Source of the DNA: Artemia franciscana
Lineage: Eukaryota; Arthropoda; Branchiopoda; Anostraca; Artemiidae
Reading direction: 5' to 3'
DNA length: 64,000 bases
Assembly (NCBI RefSeq): GCF_032884065.1
Contig: NW_027063105.1
Location: forward strand, 141,501-205,500
How positions within the stretch are numbered: position 1 is the stretch's first letter; the number at the start of each line of letters is the position of its first letter. Under the pieces are notes generated by a model. That model searched no databases. It saw only the letters and a list, made by a program, of their open reading frames with translations, and was not told the origin of the DNA. Positions 33,973 to 47,879 of the stretch are shown here, in pieces. The position numbers and the translations under genes were made by a program.

Positions 33973-36240
33973 TGGCGATTTGTGGAGGACTACTCTCAGG
34001 AGCTCTCTTAACACAGAGCTTGCGTTAGCAGATCTGGCCGAGATTTCGGCCTCAAGTGTGCCACTAGAGGATATAATTGATCAAAGATATCTGAAGTGCC
34101 TTACCACATCAACAGCTGGGCTGTTAATCTTAACAGTTGAGAGTGGTGCTGATGTTGTCTTTTCTCTGGGTATGATCTTCGTTATCTTTCAGTTGATATA
34201 AAGCCCAACTCTAGAGGCTGTGAAGGAGAGTGTTTCGAGTACAGACTTAAGTTGGTCGATATTGTCACTAAGGACAGGTACATCGTCCACGAAATCAACA
34301 TCGGATAGAGTCCTCCCAGCATAACTGATGCCGAATGGTTGGGTATGGTGCGTCTCGCTCAGGATGTGGTCGATGAAATAGTTAAACAGCTCAGGTACAG
34401 CAACGCATCCTTGCCATATTCCATTTTGTATTTGGAATGAAGAGAAAACCTTCCCTTTAACCAGGACGGCGTTTTCTGTGTGTTTTCTGTATGTTCTGGC
34501 GTTTTCTGTACTATCTTTGTGGGTAGGCTAGCTTTCAGGATTAGCCAAATGGACGGTCTTTCAACAGTGTCAAAGGCAGAACTAAAGTCAATGGGAGCTA
34601 TGTAGGTTTTTTTTTGTTAAATTCCACTGTCTTCTGAACGATCTATCAAACCGTGTCAATCTGTTCTGTCGTCGATCTTCCTGGTATGAATTCGGTTTGT
34701 TAGGGGCAACGCAAAGCATGCAGGGAACTTGTTGCACGTGTCAGCAGCAGCATCGCAAACAGCATTCCAAGAAGAGACAGTAGGGTGTTACCGCGGTAGT
34801 TCCCGCAGTTCGTCTTGCTCCCTTGACACACTGACACAAGGATTCCTTTCTTTCAGTTTGATGGTCTAACTTTTGTGTGCCAGATAATGCTGAACACTAT
34901 CTGTACCCAGAATATCATTGCAGGCCCACCTATTGTGAGTAGCTAAGAAGCGATGCCACAAGTACCGGTTGTTTTATTATCCCTAAGTTTCTTTACGGCC
35001 GATCTGATCTCCTCAGGAGAAAACTCGTCGCTGTCAGTGGAAGCGGTAGTTTTTGCAGCAGCAGCAATAAGCCCGGGGTCAATGCAATCAGGTGGATGTG
35101 AATTGAGCAGTATATCGAAGTGTTTCTTCCATATACCAAGACATTGGGACTGGTCGTACATGGTTTCTCCATACGCTGCTTTCCGGCTTGTGGACGCAAT
35201 GGAGTGTTGCCCAGTCAGCTCAAGCAAGATCTTGAATGTTGCACCTATGTCTTTGGGAAGCTTGCTCGAGCTCAGTGGCTTTGCCTCAAATGAAGTCTTT
35301 CTTATCCTTGTGAAACATAGACTTGCACTGTTTGTTGAAGTGTCTTTAGAGTGTGATATCTCCTCGTAGTCACGCTAGCCGTATCTGCTCAATCACTTCG
35401 AACGTTTGGCTGCTAATCCACTATTTTTGTTTCACTACTTCAAGCCCACAACTTCTGTAATTGCAGTGAGAACATTAACTTAGAAAATATTCTACGCTGA
35501 CTCACTTTTCGAACACTGTTGGAAGGGCTCAAAGTGGTTAGAGACCTCAACCATATACCGTTTACGAACCAAAGGATCTTGCTTAAATCGTGAGGTGTCT
35601 ATCTTCTTGGAGGAAGAGGAGTTATTCTTGTTGGCCATCAGCCCGAGTTTGATCCTTGCAGAAAGAAGACGATGGTCAGTATTGCTGAGCTCAGCACCTC
35701 TGTATGAGCGGCAGTTCTGTACAGACGAATGCCAGCGTCGTCTTAAAATGTAGTCGAGCATCTTTTTGTCTTGCCGTCAATGTTGTTACATGTGAGCTTC
35801 GCAATGTCTTTTCTCACGACCAATGTATTAATGACTGATAGGGCGTGGATGATGGAACAGCTGCTCTCTATTCTCATTCAGAGCGTCAACCGTCAAAGGT
35901 TCAACAGCCGCATCATATAGGTCAGAACTGTTAGCAACAACGGCGTTAAAATCACCTATGACAGTGAGGTAGTCGTTTGGTGACACAGAGGAGAGCATGA
36001 AGGAAAGCACTGCATAGAAGTAGTCCTTATCTCCATTCTCGGCCTCATTTGTCGGTGCATAGCAGGTAAGAACAGTTACCTTCCTATGCTTGCTGTCTAT
36101 TCTCGCTGTCAGTAAACGTGAGGAGATAGGTGTAAATGACAGTAGCGCTTTCCGGGCGAAGCTGTTGAAAACAAGGTTGACTCCCTCTCTTCTTTGGGTT
36201 TACGTTTATTTTGAATATCAATGTTGTCACTTACTTCCAA
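33973..36240 (-). mobile_element. Non-LTR retrotransposon (endonuclease plus RT), decayed
   Basis: Minus strand. AP-endonuclease part at about 36210-35490: FTPISSRLLTARIDSKHRKV, LTCYAPTNEAENGDKDYFYA, the GDFNA box at 35942-35956, and TDHRLLSARIKLGLMANKNN near 35680. RT part: FSPEEIRSAVKKLRDNKTTG near 35020-34960, DFSSAFDTVERPSIW near 34590-34545, a GVRQGC-like VWQGCVAVPELFNYFIDHIL near 34430-34370, and the catalytic box FVDD at 34282-34293 (usual FADD/YADD). Several frameshifts and stops. It separates duplicate blocks that in the first copy are separated by different sequence, so it probably inserted after the segmental duplication. Confidence 0.8.
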
Positions 36241-36272
36241 TACAAAAAACAAGTTTTTTTTAACTTTATTTT

Positions 36273-37900
36273 GGAGTACATGAGAGCTAGAGGTTAAAGA
36301 ATAGGTTGTTTATTTGGGCATCAAGTCTGCACGCTAATAGGGATGTCTAAGCATTCAGAAGATTGTAATTGAAAGGGTAATAAGCAAATAAATATCCTTT
36401 TGAGAAGTAATTTAGGTCAGGTAGTACTTGTGAAAATTCAGAGAAGACTCATTCAGATAAAAGAAGTTGCAAATCTTCATTATAGGTGAGAAGCTTGACG
36501 TTATGCCAAAATGGAACAAGTACGGTTTAGTTCAGCTAACAGATTTTAAGATAATTTAGAGCCTAAAGAATTCATTTGGCTCAGGGGTAATACAAGTAGA
36601 TTTTCTATAGAAGTTTCATTTTCAAGAGTGCTAGATTGGTTAGAACATTGAAACTTTAGGAGAATACAATCAGGTTAACAAGGGTTCGGTGTTTTTAAGT
36701 CAAATTATCTGGAGGTTTGAAGAATGCTAGATAGATTTCTGGGAGTAAGCGAATACATGAGAAGAAAGTAGGTGCTTCTAAACGGTTTAGAGCCCGACCA
36801 ATATATCAGGCCAATATTGAAGTTAGTGTCATAATCGGATATCCGCAAAAAAAAACAGACAAAAACAAGCTTTTTTTTATGCGCAACTTATAACGAAAAT
36901 GGTAAGAGATTTTTGTGTTAATTTTTCCTTGTCCAATCCTTAGAAATGAAGCCACCAGCAAAGTCAACCAGGTGAGTCAAATGAAGTCAAAGCAAATTTG
37001 TTGTCAATGCACACCTACATGTCAAATCACAATTGGTGCATCAATATTCGAAATAAATGCTGAGCTCACAAACGTACAATTTCTACCAAAACAACTAAAT
37101 AAAACACAATAAATCATACGTTTGGTTTGATGAATATTCACTTGCGTGGGTAAGAGATCCATGAATTATTCGATTAAATCTTGCTATCTAGTTAGGGGCA
37201 TAGCTAAGGTAAGGGATTTCACTGAGTGGAAAGGGGGGAAGTTCGGTATGTGGTGCCGATACCTCCAAAAACCATTTTCATTTGATATCTAGCTTTTGAG
37301 TCGAAATTTTTCGGCAATTTTTGGACAATTTTTTGGACACAATCTTCAAATCCCTTCTCCAACCTTAAAATCCTAGTTTTACCCCTGTATCCAAAAAAGG
37401 AGAGGAGGAACAGCAGTTTGAATTGACAGCATATTTGATAACAGACTTACAACTTCGACAAGGGATGAAGAAAAGCTTCCTTTAGAGTGATCGTGAAGTA
37501 ACAGCATTCGTTTGGAAGCATCTCTGCTGTCTACCCTCTTTTGACCCAAGCAAAAGAGATTTCAGCTTGGTGGGGAACATTTATGATAACAGACAAAGAG
37601 GTTTAAAAGGCGAAAATGCTGAAAAATTGTGATTTGAACTTGCTTTTTTGTTATATTTTTGTGGGTGTGCGTTGCTACGGCCCAATGGAATTTGAAAAAT
37701 ATTATCTTATCAAATACATCGGACTCAGAAAGTTTCATTGAATTGTTTGACATCATTCTATTAGGCAGAATTCAGAAAGTTGAAGTCATATTTCCTGTTA
37801 ACAGAATAAAGCCATATTTCATACTAGGGACGTTTATTTTCAGAAATCCTCAACAACAGGTGGAACAAACCACGTGCCCTAGGCGTTGTAACGATTGATT
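36273..37900 (+). pseudogene. hAT transposase remnant, copy 2
   Basis: Duplicate of 14899-16430. The hAT C-terminal signature is clearer here: SKRDFSLVGNIYDN, then RQRGLKGENAEKL near 37545-37635, followed by a stop. The ELERYLSE segment of copy 1 is deleted. A ~300-bp stretch present in copy 1 (about 16440-16737) is missing here at GGCGTTGT/AACGATTGAT, leaving a clean gap. Confidence 0.55.
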
Positions 37901-38246
37901 TTTCAGTTCATATAAAGAAAAAGGTGGGTGAGCCTCTTTGGGATAGTTTTAAGCATTTTACCCCAAATAAAAACTAACCAGAAGATAGTTGACCAAGCAG
38001 TTGCTGACCAGGCAGCAAACTGACCAAGCAGTTGCTATTCACAGTAATTGAGCCAGACGTAAATATAATTCCCATAAAGTTCATCCAGCCCATCATATTT
38101 TCGTCTTCTAAAACAAGAACTATACTTCTTTAATACTTTTTAACTTTTTCAAGATAAGCTACCGATATCATTTCATAAAATCCAATGATCATACCATGCA
38201 TACAAGATATTAAAAAAAAAAGAAAGAGAAATGGAAGGCTATTTAC

Positions 38247-38533
38247 CCTTGGAATGATAATGTCGCAAACTAAAAGAAAAATATACACCGAGCTGGTTTC
38301 TTTTTCCCAAATGTGCTTTGCGAAAAAAAAGCTTTCCACAAAGTCAGTCCTTGATTTGCAGTGCCCATGGCTATTACTAATTGGCATGATGTTGCTGTAA
38401 AGGTTTTGATGCAGGTTTTGATGGAAATCTGATGGCAGTTCTGAGACGGATTGATGCCGGCGGAAACCTATTGAATGAAATGAAGACAGCACAGATAGGA
38501 AACACAGTTCTATAAAATTCAAGTAGGACACTC
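38247..38533 (-). CDS. Exon Y, copy 4, fully open
   Basis: 287 bp, acceptor TTTATATTTCAG and donor CCAAGG/GTAAAT. In phase 1 it is open from acceptor to donor: VSYLNFIELCFLSVLSSFHS, IGFRRHQSVSELPSDFHQ, then HCKSRTDFVESFFFAKHIW, SSVYIFLLVCDIIIPR, ending phase 0. It differs strongly from copy 2 in the middle, where copy 2 has AMGATNQLIVLW. It lies 5' of X' (32.8-33.0 kb) in the same orientation with matching phase. Two hydrophobic segments. The divergence with an open frame could mean a real paralogue, or frameshifts that happen to compensate. Confidence 0.45.
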
Positions 38534-38640
38534 CTGAAATATAAAATGGTCAGAATTAATTTACAAAAAAAATCTAAATCACTTTTGTTTTCAAAATCAT
38601 CGGAAGGAGATGCAGGTAGCAGGTGTTTAATATCTATATT

Positions 38641-39075
<435 letters not shown>

Positions 39076-40080
39076 GCCATCATAATTTATATATACCCCT
39101 GTGCCCCCCGGCGTCCCCGTTGTAGTTGTGTCCCTGTCGTCATTTATATTCCCTGTGTCCCGGTGTCCCAGTCTGTAATTTCTCTTTGAGTGTCCCGGGC
39201 GTCATTTATATTCCTTGTGTCCCGGTGTTCCGGTCGTCATTTGTGTCCCAATGTCCCGGTCTGTATATATATTCGTTTTCGAATTGGTCTTTTTTTAGTT
39301 TTTCACCTTTTTTTAGTTTTTTTAGTTATACCTCATGATTCCAATGATTGCCCTTGAGCTTTGTTGATGGTGATTGCTAATCGAACATTCCCTGTGTCTC
39401 TGTCGTCATTTATATATCCCCCTGTGCCCCCCGGCGTCCAAGGTGTAGTCGTGTCCCGGTCGTCATTTATAGTCCCTGTGTCCCGGTCGTCATTTGTATC
39501 CCCGTGTCCCGGTCTGTATATACATTCGTTTTTGAATTGGTAAATGATGAAATAAATTTTTGTGTTTTTCTCCTTTTTTTCTTTTTAGTTTTTTTTTGGT
39601 TTTTACTTTTTTTTAGTTTTTTCTTTTTTCTTTTTAGTTTTTTTTTTGTAGTTTTTACCTTTATAGTTATTTTTATTTTTTTAGTTTTGTTTTTCTCCTA
39701 TATTTTTCATTTTTTTTCCTTTTTTAGTTTTTCAGTTTTCTTATTCGTTTTTAGTTTTTTTTCTTTTTAGTTTTTACCTTTTTTTTAGTTTTTTTAGTTT
39801 TTTTTTACTTATGTTCTGGTCGTCATTTATACTCCCTGTGTCCCGGTCGTCATTTGTGTCCTGGTGCTTTGTTGATGGTGATTGCTAATCGAACATTTCT
39901 TGTGTCCCGGTCGCTTTCTCTTTGAGTGTCCCGGTCATCATTTATATTCCCTATGTCCCGGTGTCCTGGTCGTCATTTGTGTCCCGATGTCCTGGTGTAT
40001 GATTTCGTCAATCAACAAACATGACGTCAGTCAACACACAAACATGACGTCACTCGACACCCACACACAGACAACTTATT
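39076..40080 (-). repeat. Helitron minisatellite, motif V scraps and T-rich tract
   Basis: GTCCCGGTCGTCATTT-type units alternate with T-rich tracts. Two extra copies of the helicase motif V end (GCTTTGTTGATGGTGATTGC) occur at about 39357-39376 and 39865-39884, each directly followed by minisatellite. So the junction of motif V and minisatellite has itself been multiplied. Confidence 0.75.
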
Positions 40081-40240
40081 TTTATATATATAGATAGATA
40101 GATAGAAGATAAAAAATAAGTCCTGTGTCTGTTGACTGACGTCATGTTTGTGTGTCGACTGATGTCATTGTAAGGATTGAGCATTATGCTGTCATGAAGT
40201 TGTTTGTCAACTGACGTCATGTTTTTCGACAGACAAAAGT
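40015..40240. repeat. Inverted repeats with TGACGTCA cores
   Basis: AACATGACGTCAGTCAACAC and AACATGACGTCACTCGACAC (40018-40060) are mirrored by GTTGACTGACGTCATGTTTG (about 40127-40150) and CAACTGACGTCATGTTTTTC (about 40208-40227). Related diverged copies are at 40570-40605 and 41120-41170. Marks the centre of opposed Helitron fragments. Confidence 0.65.
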
Positions 40241-40261
40241 AAAGACCGAGACACCGGGACA

Positions 40262-40552
<291 letters not shown>

Positions 40553-40679
40553 AGCTGTGTGTTTGTGTTTTGACAGACATCATGTTTGTGTGTCGACTGA
40601 TGTCATTATAAGGATTGATAATTATGCCTTCATGAAGTTTTTTGTCGCCTCACGTTACGTTTGTCGACTGAAGAAATTA

Positions 40680-41345
40680 CAGACCGGGACACCGGGACAC
40701 AAATGAGAATTCTGTATAAGCTAAAAAACTAAAAAAACTAAAAAGGTAAAAAACTAAAAAAAAACTAAGAAAAAGGTAAAAACTACAAAAAACTAAAAAC
40801 CAATAAAAACTAAAAAAACTAAAAACTGAAAAAGAAAAAAACTATAAAAGGAAAAAACTGAAAACTAAAGGAGAAAAAGAAAGCAAAAAAAATAAAAATA
40901 AAAAAGGTAATTGTATTCAAGTCGAAGTAGCTGAGTTGGTAATGCGTTATGTTCCAGGCTTTAGGTCTGAGAGGTTCCAGGTTCAAACCTTGGTTTTAGC
41001 ATTAATACAAAAGAAGAAAAAAATAAAAAAAGGTCAGACCGGGACACACGGAATATAAATGACGACCGGGACACTCAAAGAAAAATTACAGACTGGGACA
41101 CAAATGACGACTGGGACATGTGTGTCGACTGACGCCATGTTTGTGTGTCGACTGAAGTCATGTTTGTCGACTATAAATGACGACTGGGATATAGGGACAC
41201 AACTACAACGGGGACGCCAGGGGGCACAGGGGGGATATATAAATGACGACGGGGACACAGGGAATGTTCGATTAGCAATCACCATCAACAAAGCTCTAGG
41301 GCAATCATTAGAATAATCAGGCATAGATAATCAGGTATATATAGT
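40680..41345 (+). mobile_element. Helitron internal sequence, opposite orientation, with motif V fused to minisatellite
   Basis: Plus-strand reverse complement of the 18.7-19.1 kb region: A-rich tract (40700-40910), then GACGACCGGGACAC-type units. At 41059-41316 one open frame runs through the minisatellite ([32 protein letters not shown]) straight into [16 protein letters not shown], helicase motif V. The fusion is in frame, as it is at 18.7 kb apart from local indels. Nothing of the upstream helicase is visible. Confidence 0.7.
40921..41003 (+). tRNA. tRNA-like module, probably pseudo
   Basis: Internal promoter-like boxes are present: A box TAGCTGAGTTGGTAATGCG and B box GGTTCAAACC within CCAGGTTCAAACCTTGG (a 5-bp T-stem). 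The 3' end TTTTAGCA has no good 5' partner and the anticodon arm is irregular (TTCCAGGCTTTAGG), so a functional tRNA is unlikely. A second copy lies at 41993-42064, at the equivalent place between GACCGGGACAC repeats and an A-rich tract, so it travels with the Helitron. Confidence 0.45.
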
Positions 41346-41370
41346 TGTGTCCTTGTGTCCCACCTGTGAT

Positions 41371-41880
<510 letters not shown>

Positions 41881-41992
41881 AATAGTTTAAATAGTTGAAA
41901 ATTACAGACAGGGACACCGGGACACAAATGACGACCAGGACACAGGGAATGTAAATGAAGACCGGAACACATCATATACCAATTCAAAACGA

Positions 41993-42064
41993 ATGTATTC
42001 GAGTTGGTAAAGCGTTATGTTCCAGGTCCGAAAGGTTCCATGTTCGATCCTTGGCCTTAGCATT
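41993..42064 (+). tRNA. tRNA-like module, second degenerate copy
   Basis: GAGTTGGTAAAGCGTTATG (A-box side) and GGTTCCATGTTCGATCCTTG (B-box side) match the module at 40921-41003, but about 14 bp are missing between the boxes. Clearly not a functional tRNA. Followed by an A-rich tract as in the first copy. Confidence 0.45.
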
Positions 42065-42255
42065 AATAAAAAATAAGAAAAAAAAACTAAAAAAGGTAAA
42101 ATACAAAAGAAGAAGAAAAACTAAAAAAGGTAAAAACTACAAAAAAACTAAAAACAAAATACCAAAAAAACTAAAAAAGCTAAAAAACTTAAAAACTAAA
42201 TTCTATTAGTTATATATATATCTAACTATAACCCATAGAAATTACGGCGCAATAG

Positions 42256-42534
42256 AAATTATATATATATATATATATATATATAATTCGGACAGAACTA
42301 CGTGTCCGTAGTTGTGTCCATAGGCAACAACTGAGTGCCGCAGCTGCTGGACTCCTGGAGTTCCTCAGTCCTTGGCCATTCGCCACGCGCCAATGGCAGC
42401 CCGTCATAAGCAAGATTGAAAATTTGAGAGGCACTTATACAGTAGACGAAGAAAATTTGCTTCAAGATCGGGATTTACTAGGGATCATTTACTTAGGAAG
42501 CACAGATTTCTTATTTTGGATGTTTAGTATGTAG
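42256..42534 (+). CDS. Start-less ORF between TA arrays, unrecognised
   Basis: A plus-strand frame is open from 42256, through a 28-bp TA run, to a TAG at 42532-42534. It has no ATG near its start. The protein part reads RSCVHRQQLSAAAAGLLEFL, SPWPFATRQWQPVISKIENL, RGTYTVDEENLLQDRDLLGI, IYLGSTDFLFWMFSM. GC content is higher and codon use more balanced than in its surroundings, and it is not simple sequence, so it looks like a captured coding exon. It is bounded by (TA)n on both sides and near AATAGAAATTATAT repeats. No family recognised. Confidence 0.35.
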   Translation, partial: KLYIYIYIYIIRTELRVRSCVHRQQLSAAAAGLLEFLSPWPFATRQWQPVISKIENLRGTYTVDEENLLQDRDLLGIIYLGSTDFLFWMFSM

Positions 42535-42607
42535 CGTTTAATAATGCTTTACGTGTTTGTGTTTGGTGTTTCGTATTTCGTATATAATATATATAATTTC
42601 TATTGTG

Positions 42608-43735
<1,128 letters not shown>

Positions 43736-43739
43736 GTAG

Positions 43740-45300
43740 CGTTGAAATCAGGTGTAGAACTGATTTCAATTATAGGAGTATAACTAAAATCAGGTATTTA
43801 CGTGTAAACCCATTTGTTGTTCAAGTGCTTTATATTAATGTGAGGTGTAGGAGCATAATTTCAAAAATTTTTAGAGTAAGAAAAAAAATAATAAAAAATA
43901 CACAATGTAACACTATGGATATGGTTAAATTGTCATTTCAAATATAACTAAAAATAACCTTTAATAAACAATAAAGAATTGTCAGGAAAAATAAAACCTA
44001 ATGAAGATTATTCCGAATGATGAGGAGATCATTCTACAGCGGGAAGGGAGAAAATGTGACGAACAGGCCAGCAGTTCCCCCCTATAAAATTCAGGACCAA
44101 ACTGTCATTTATTTTCCCTTAAGAAAATTTCAAAATAAGATTCTTTAGTCTATATCCATATAAACATTCGAAGATTATAAAGTTAAATTCTTTATTATAT
44201 AAAATGCTTGCTTTGAGAATGGTTTCAATTTGTTTGTCATTCTTCCAACGGCAATCAGAAGTGTTAATTTTTGGAATAGCCAAAAAGAATCTAGTTTCTA
44301 AGAAAAGGCAACTAGGTTATACGACCTCTGCACCAAATAAGAATGTCCTGGTAATTCCACAAAAGAATGGCTTATTATGGGAGTGGGAAATGCCTGTTTG
44401 ATGGCGAAAGCACAACACCCTTTTTGGAGGAGGTAAAATGTGCATTAAATACAGGATTAGCGCCAACACCGAAAAAATTTTGTAGGGCAAAAAAAGTTCA
44501 GTTTTTGAGCTAGTCAAGTTTTAACATCTAGACAGGATAGTCAATTTGTAGAACAACCAAACCTTTGCTAAGGCTGAAATTGATGTACTTTATATGACAA
44601 TTTGTATGTAAGTACTGAAATGGAGAGGTTGTAAAGAGATCATTGTGTCATGTGGGTTCAGCAATGGCTCAAGCTAATCATGGCAGTATGACAGAAATTA
44701 TCGACTCTTTACCAAGTGACATTAAGAAAGAGGTTGTAAGTCAGACCCTGTCATGTTTCCTAAGCTTGACGATGGATGGCCTGATGAGTATTTTTCCAAG
44801 CATTTCGGTACCATTTAAGCTCAAATCTGATTTTGAGGAATCTTGCTCCTTATCTATTACTGATGAAGAAGCAATGAAGAAATCAGATAAAAAAGATCAT
44901 TTGAAAGGCGAGATGGAGAAATGACAAGAAGAAAATAGAAACATTGAAGGAAATGATGATGAACCTGGTGAAAGTTAGGAGTATTGGCAAAGTGAAGACG
45001 GTTGAAACAAGCTGTGGTGTGTTTGCCATACGCGACATAACAATCAATTTATGGTTTGCTGTGACTGTTGTGACGAGCGGCTATGCGTTGGGGTTACTAG
45101 GAATCTTGGTGAAATAAGTGAGACATGGATTTGCCTTCTCTGCAGAGAAAATCAGAGGAAAACCAAGACAAAAACAAAATAACTGCTTGCTATCCAGCAA
45201 ACACCCTACAAAACAGTTCAAGTTGTTAGATCCATGAAGGAGTAAGGATTCTACCCCTTCAAACGAGGACGTAAAGCGAGAAAAAAAGGGCAATTCAAAT
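43740..45300 (+). repeat. Dispersed repeat D, copy 1 (with PHD-finger cargo)
   Basis: Shares ordered landmarks with 50360-51260, 61490-62060 and 62390-64000: GTTCAAGTGCTTTATATTAA, GTGAGGTGTAGGAG, AGCGGGAAGG, TTCCCTTAAGAAAATTTCAA, CATTCGAAGATT, CTTTTTGGACTAGCCAATAA (here diverged) and GACCTCTGC. Copies 1 and 4 continue into a coding region. Ends of the element are not defined by terminal repeats I can see. Confidence 0.7.
44643..45180 (+). pseudogene. PHD-finger protein fragment in repeat D copy 1
   Basis: Plus strand. 44643-44924 is open: SMTEIIDSLPSDIKKEV, SIFPSISVPFKLKSDFEES, then an acidic/lysine-rich stretch. After two stops a PHD finger follows at 45012-45149: LWCVCHTRHNNQFMVCCDC, then CDERLCVGVTRNLGEISETW, ICLLCRE. 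WC.C, CCD.C and IC.LC match the Cys4-His-Cys3 pattern of histone-reading PHD fingers of the Dido/PHF3/Cfp1 type, but the WFHELC part is reduced to RLC, losing the His ligand. A lysine-rich tail follows. No function can remain. Confidence 0.65.
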
Positions 45301-46990
45301 CAAGGAACAAAACTTGAAAAGAATACTCCGGTGGCAACAAAACATCATGTAAGCACTTCGTTGATATCAAAAGATAATGGAAGGCAAACTGACAGACTTT
45401 ATAAAGACCTCTTGTCTAATGAAATAATCAAATGGCAAGCTCTCAGATGAAATAAAACTCCTACTGATAATGATGCTTGGCCAATGTAAAAAACCTAAAG
45501 GGGGTCAAAGAGTAGCAAAGACGCTTCTAGTGAAGATTCTGTGTTTGAAATGGCTACAGGGCACAAAAACTATTACGAAACATCCATGGCATCACCTATA
45601 CCAAAAACAGGCTTACTTTTGCAAGATGACGAGCCTTGTCGTCATTTACTGGTAGCCGCTCCCCAGGCAGTTAACCAAGATAATTGATTCTGCTGGTTAA
45701 TCTGACATATGGATTGGACCGTTATTGTAGAAAAGGAAACGAAATATCTCTGAGTCATCACAGTGTGATCTTCGTCGTAGTTTACAGCACAATCGCAGCA
45801 GCATATGCCAAGAAAAAACTGCGCGGTCTGAATTGCAATCTATTTGATTGCCTTGGCTATAGACTCATTGTCAGATTCAATTCTGAAAAGATGTAGGTCG
45901 GGAAGAATCATCAGTGATTTTAAGTTCATTTTCATATTGTTACATTTTCATTTTTTGTATCGTTTTTTATATATAAGTAGGTTTGAACTGCTTTATTTTA
46001 AAACTTCTTTTCAGACAGCCCTCTCTCCTTTTTTCTACCTAACTCTTTCTTAGTTTCCTTGAGCCTCAAATTTCCTTTAGTTGTAATTGTGGAAAATAGG
46101 GTAAGAGGTGGCAATCTAATTTGCCTTCCTGTCACTTTGACCCTGAAAAAGGACAGTGGAACTTCTTATGTCTAATACAATGAGGGCTCTCAAAAGTTTA
46201 TACGACCACACTCTCCATAAAAACCTTATATATTCAGCGGAAAAACTTAAAATCCGTGTTCTGAGGGCTCGGGGGAAAGGTCGATTCTCAAAGATTATCT
46301 TACTGGACCCTCTAACTACGCTGAAAAAGATGGCTATGTAAAAATTTTGATTGGGTGTGTTTAGGGATATGATGGGTGTGGGAAAAGTGTGGTTGCCCTC
46401 CAATTGCTTCCGAATATTTAAAAGGATGTAGAGCTTTGAATTCACAATTAAACAAGTTCCTTTCGAAGTTTCTACGACAACTCCTTCTGTAAAAAGTACC
46501 CCTGGTTAAAAAATACACCCATATCAGTTAGGTGCCTCTAGCTAAAATAACTAAAAATAGCAGAAATGGAACGAGCAAACAAAGAATGCACAGGTAATTG
46601 ACATTAGAAAAAATAGATGACTAACGGTCATACCACGTAGATGAAGAAAGACGCTCACTACTTAGCATATCACTTCTGATCGACCAAGACTTGATAACAT
46701 TTCGCCATTTTCTTCCTGGCACAGGAAAATACATAGGTCTACAGCAATAATACATTGACTTAAGATATTTCTTATATTTACTGCGCATCTAACGCTTAGG
46801 GTCCGATAAAATTCCAGAATATAGTCAATCACATCCAATCTATTCTTTTAAACACAGCTTACTTTTATTTTTCAATATTTTTAAATTAGGGTCTTAAGAC
46901 TAAATAGGCTTTTTTGAACCATATCTAACCAGGGGCACTTTTACCCAAATCGATTTTTTCCAGAAATCACATATGCGTAGCTGTGGACAA
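45301..46990. other. Tail of repeat D and gene-free stretch
   Basis: Fragments on the plus strand (for example SMASPIPKTGLLLQDDEP near 45590-45645) look like the continuing coding tail of the PHD-finger fragment, broken by stops. From about 45950 on nothing recognisable remains. Confidence 0.3.
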
Positions 46991-46998
46991 ACTTCCTC

Positions 46999-47809
46999 AT
47001 GAGCATCGTACCAGAAGCAGAATATATGCTAATTGATCAAGACAGAATAAAATATGCACTAGCAAACGTCCAGGAATTAAAAGAATGCGTTTCATTTCAA
47101 AACTTAGTTTACCAACTGACATTACCCATATACAATATAAAAATAGGATCAGGTACGCTAGATCTCTTTCTAAAAGAGTCACAACAACAAAATATTCCCA
47201 ATTCATGTGAAGCTCTAATAATAAACATTAAAAGAAAAACATTTATCAATTTAAAAAACGATTAATGGTTATTCAGTGTACCAAAAAGACGGTAGGAACT
47301 CTATCCTACTACAACAATACAGAGAAAATTTAACCCAGTTACTGAACTGAACTATTACTAAAGGACGTTGGAACAATTACCACTAAACAAGGTTGCCAAC
47401 TTGTAACCAAAGAGACAACTATGTAAACATCTTTGATCACAATGAGCAAAAACATCATGAGCCCAAAGATAATAAAGTTTTTTGGAATAAATGTGTATTG
47501 ACAATCCCAAATATAAACAACGAAGAATCAAAAACATCCATTTGGCCAGAAATAGAGAAAATCAAAGGTACAATGCAATTAACAAAAATAAAGGAGGCAT
47601 TAGACTTACAAATACTCCTGTTCACTAATGAAGAACAAAGATTGAAATATATAGAAAATCAGTATGGGTTATTTTCACCGAATTCCTGGTACAATATTAT
47701 ATTTACTATATTTATGCTCTTTCTGATTTTGCTGACAATAAGAGGACTACTAATACCTATTAAACTATGGAAAGCTCTTAAAAGTCAGAAGAACAAAACC
47801 CAAACATGA
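46999..47809 (+). pseudogene. Env-like (retroelement envelope) C-terminal part, broken
   Basis: Two open plus-strand stretches (46999-47265 and 47393-47809) are separated by stops. The first holds a Cys-bearing region with LTLPIYNIKIGSG; between the two there is a G-rich GTITTKQGCQLVT-like stretch. The second ends in a clear transmembrane helix (YNIIFTIFMLFLILLTIRGL) and a short basic tail ending at TGA near 47808. The order (Cys-containing ectodomain, membrane anchor, short tail) matches class-I-like envelope proteins of insect errantivirus-type LTR elements. Sequence identity to a known env cannot be shown here. Old, non-functional copy. Confidence 0.45.
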
Positions 47810-47879
47810 TAAAATATTGGAACAGGAAAAGCATCAATTTAACCCTACTGCCCCCGACGATATTTAAGCCATTAGAACT

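Noticed and set aside
34953-35369. 138-codon plus-strand frame
   Set aside because: Antisense of the non-LTR retrotransposon coding region.
39504-39770. Phe-rich plus-strand frame resembling a membrane protein
   Set aside because: Produced by the T-rich tract with TTTTTAG words; no biased third position or real motif.
40921-41003. Functional tRNA gene
   Set aside because: A and B boxes are present but the acceptor stem does not pair and the anticodon arm is irregular, so it is listed only as tRNA-like.
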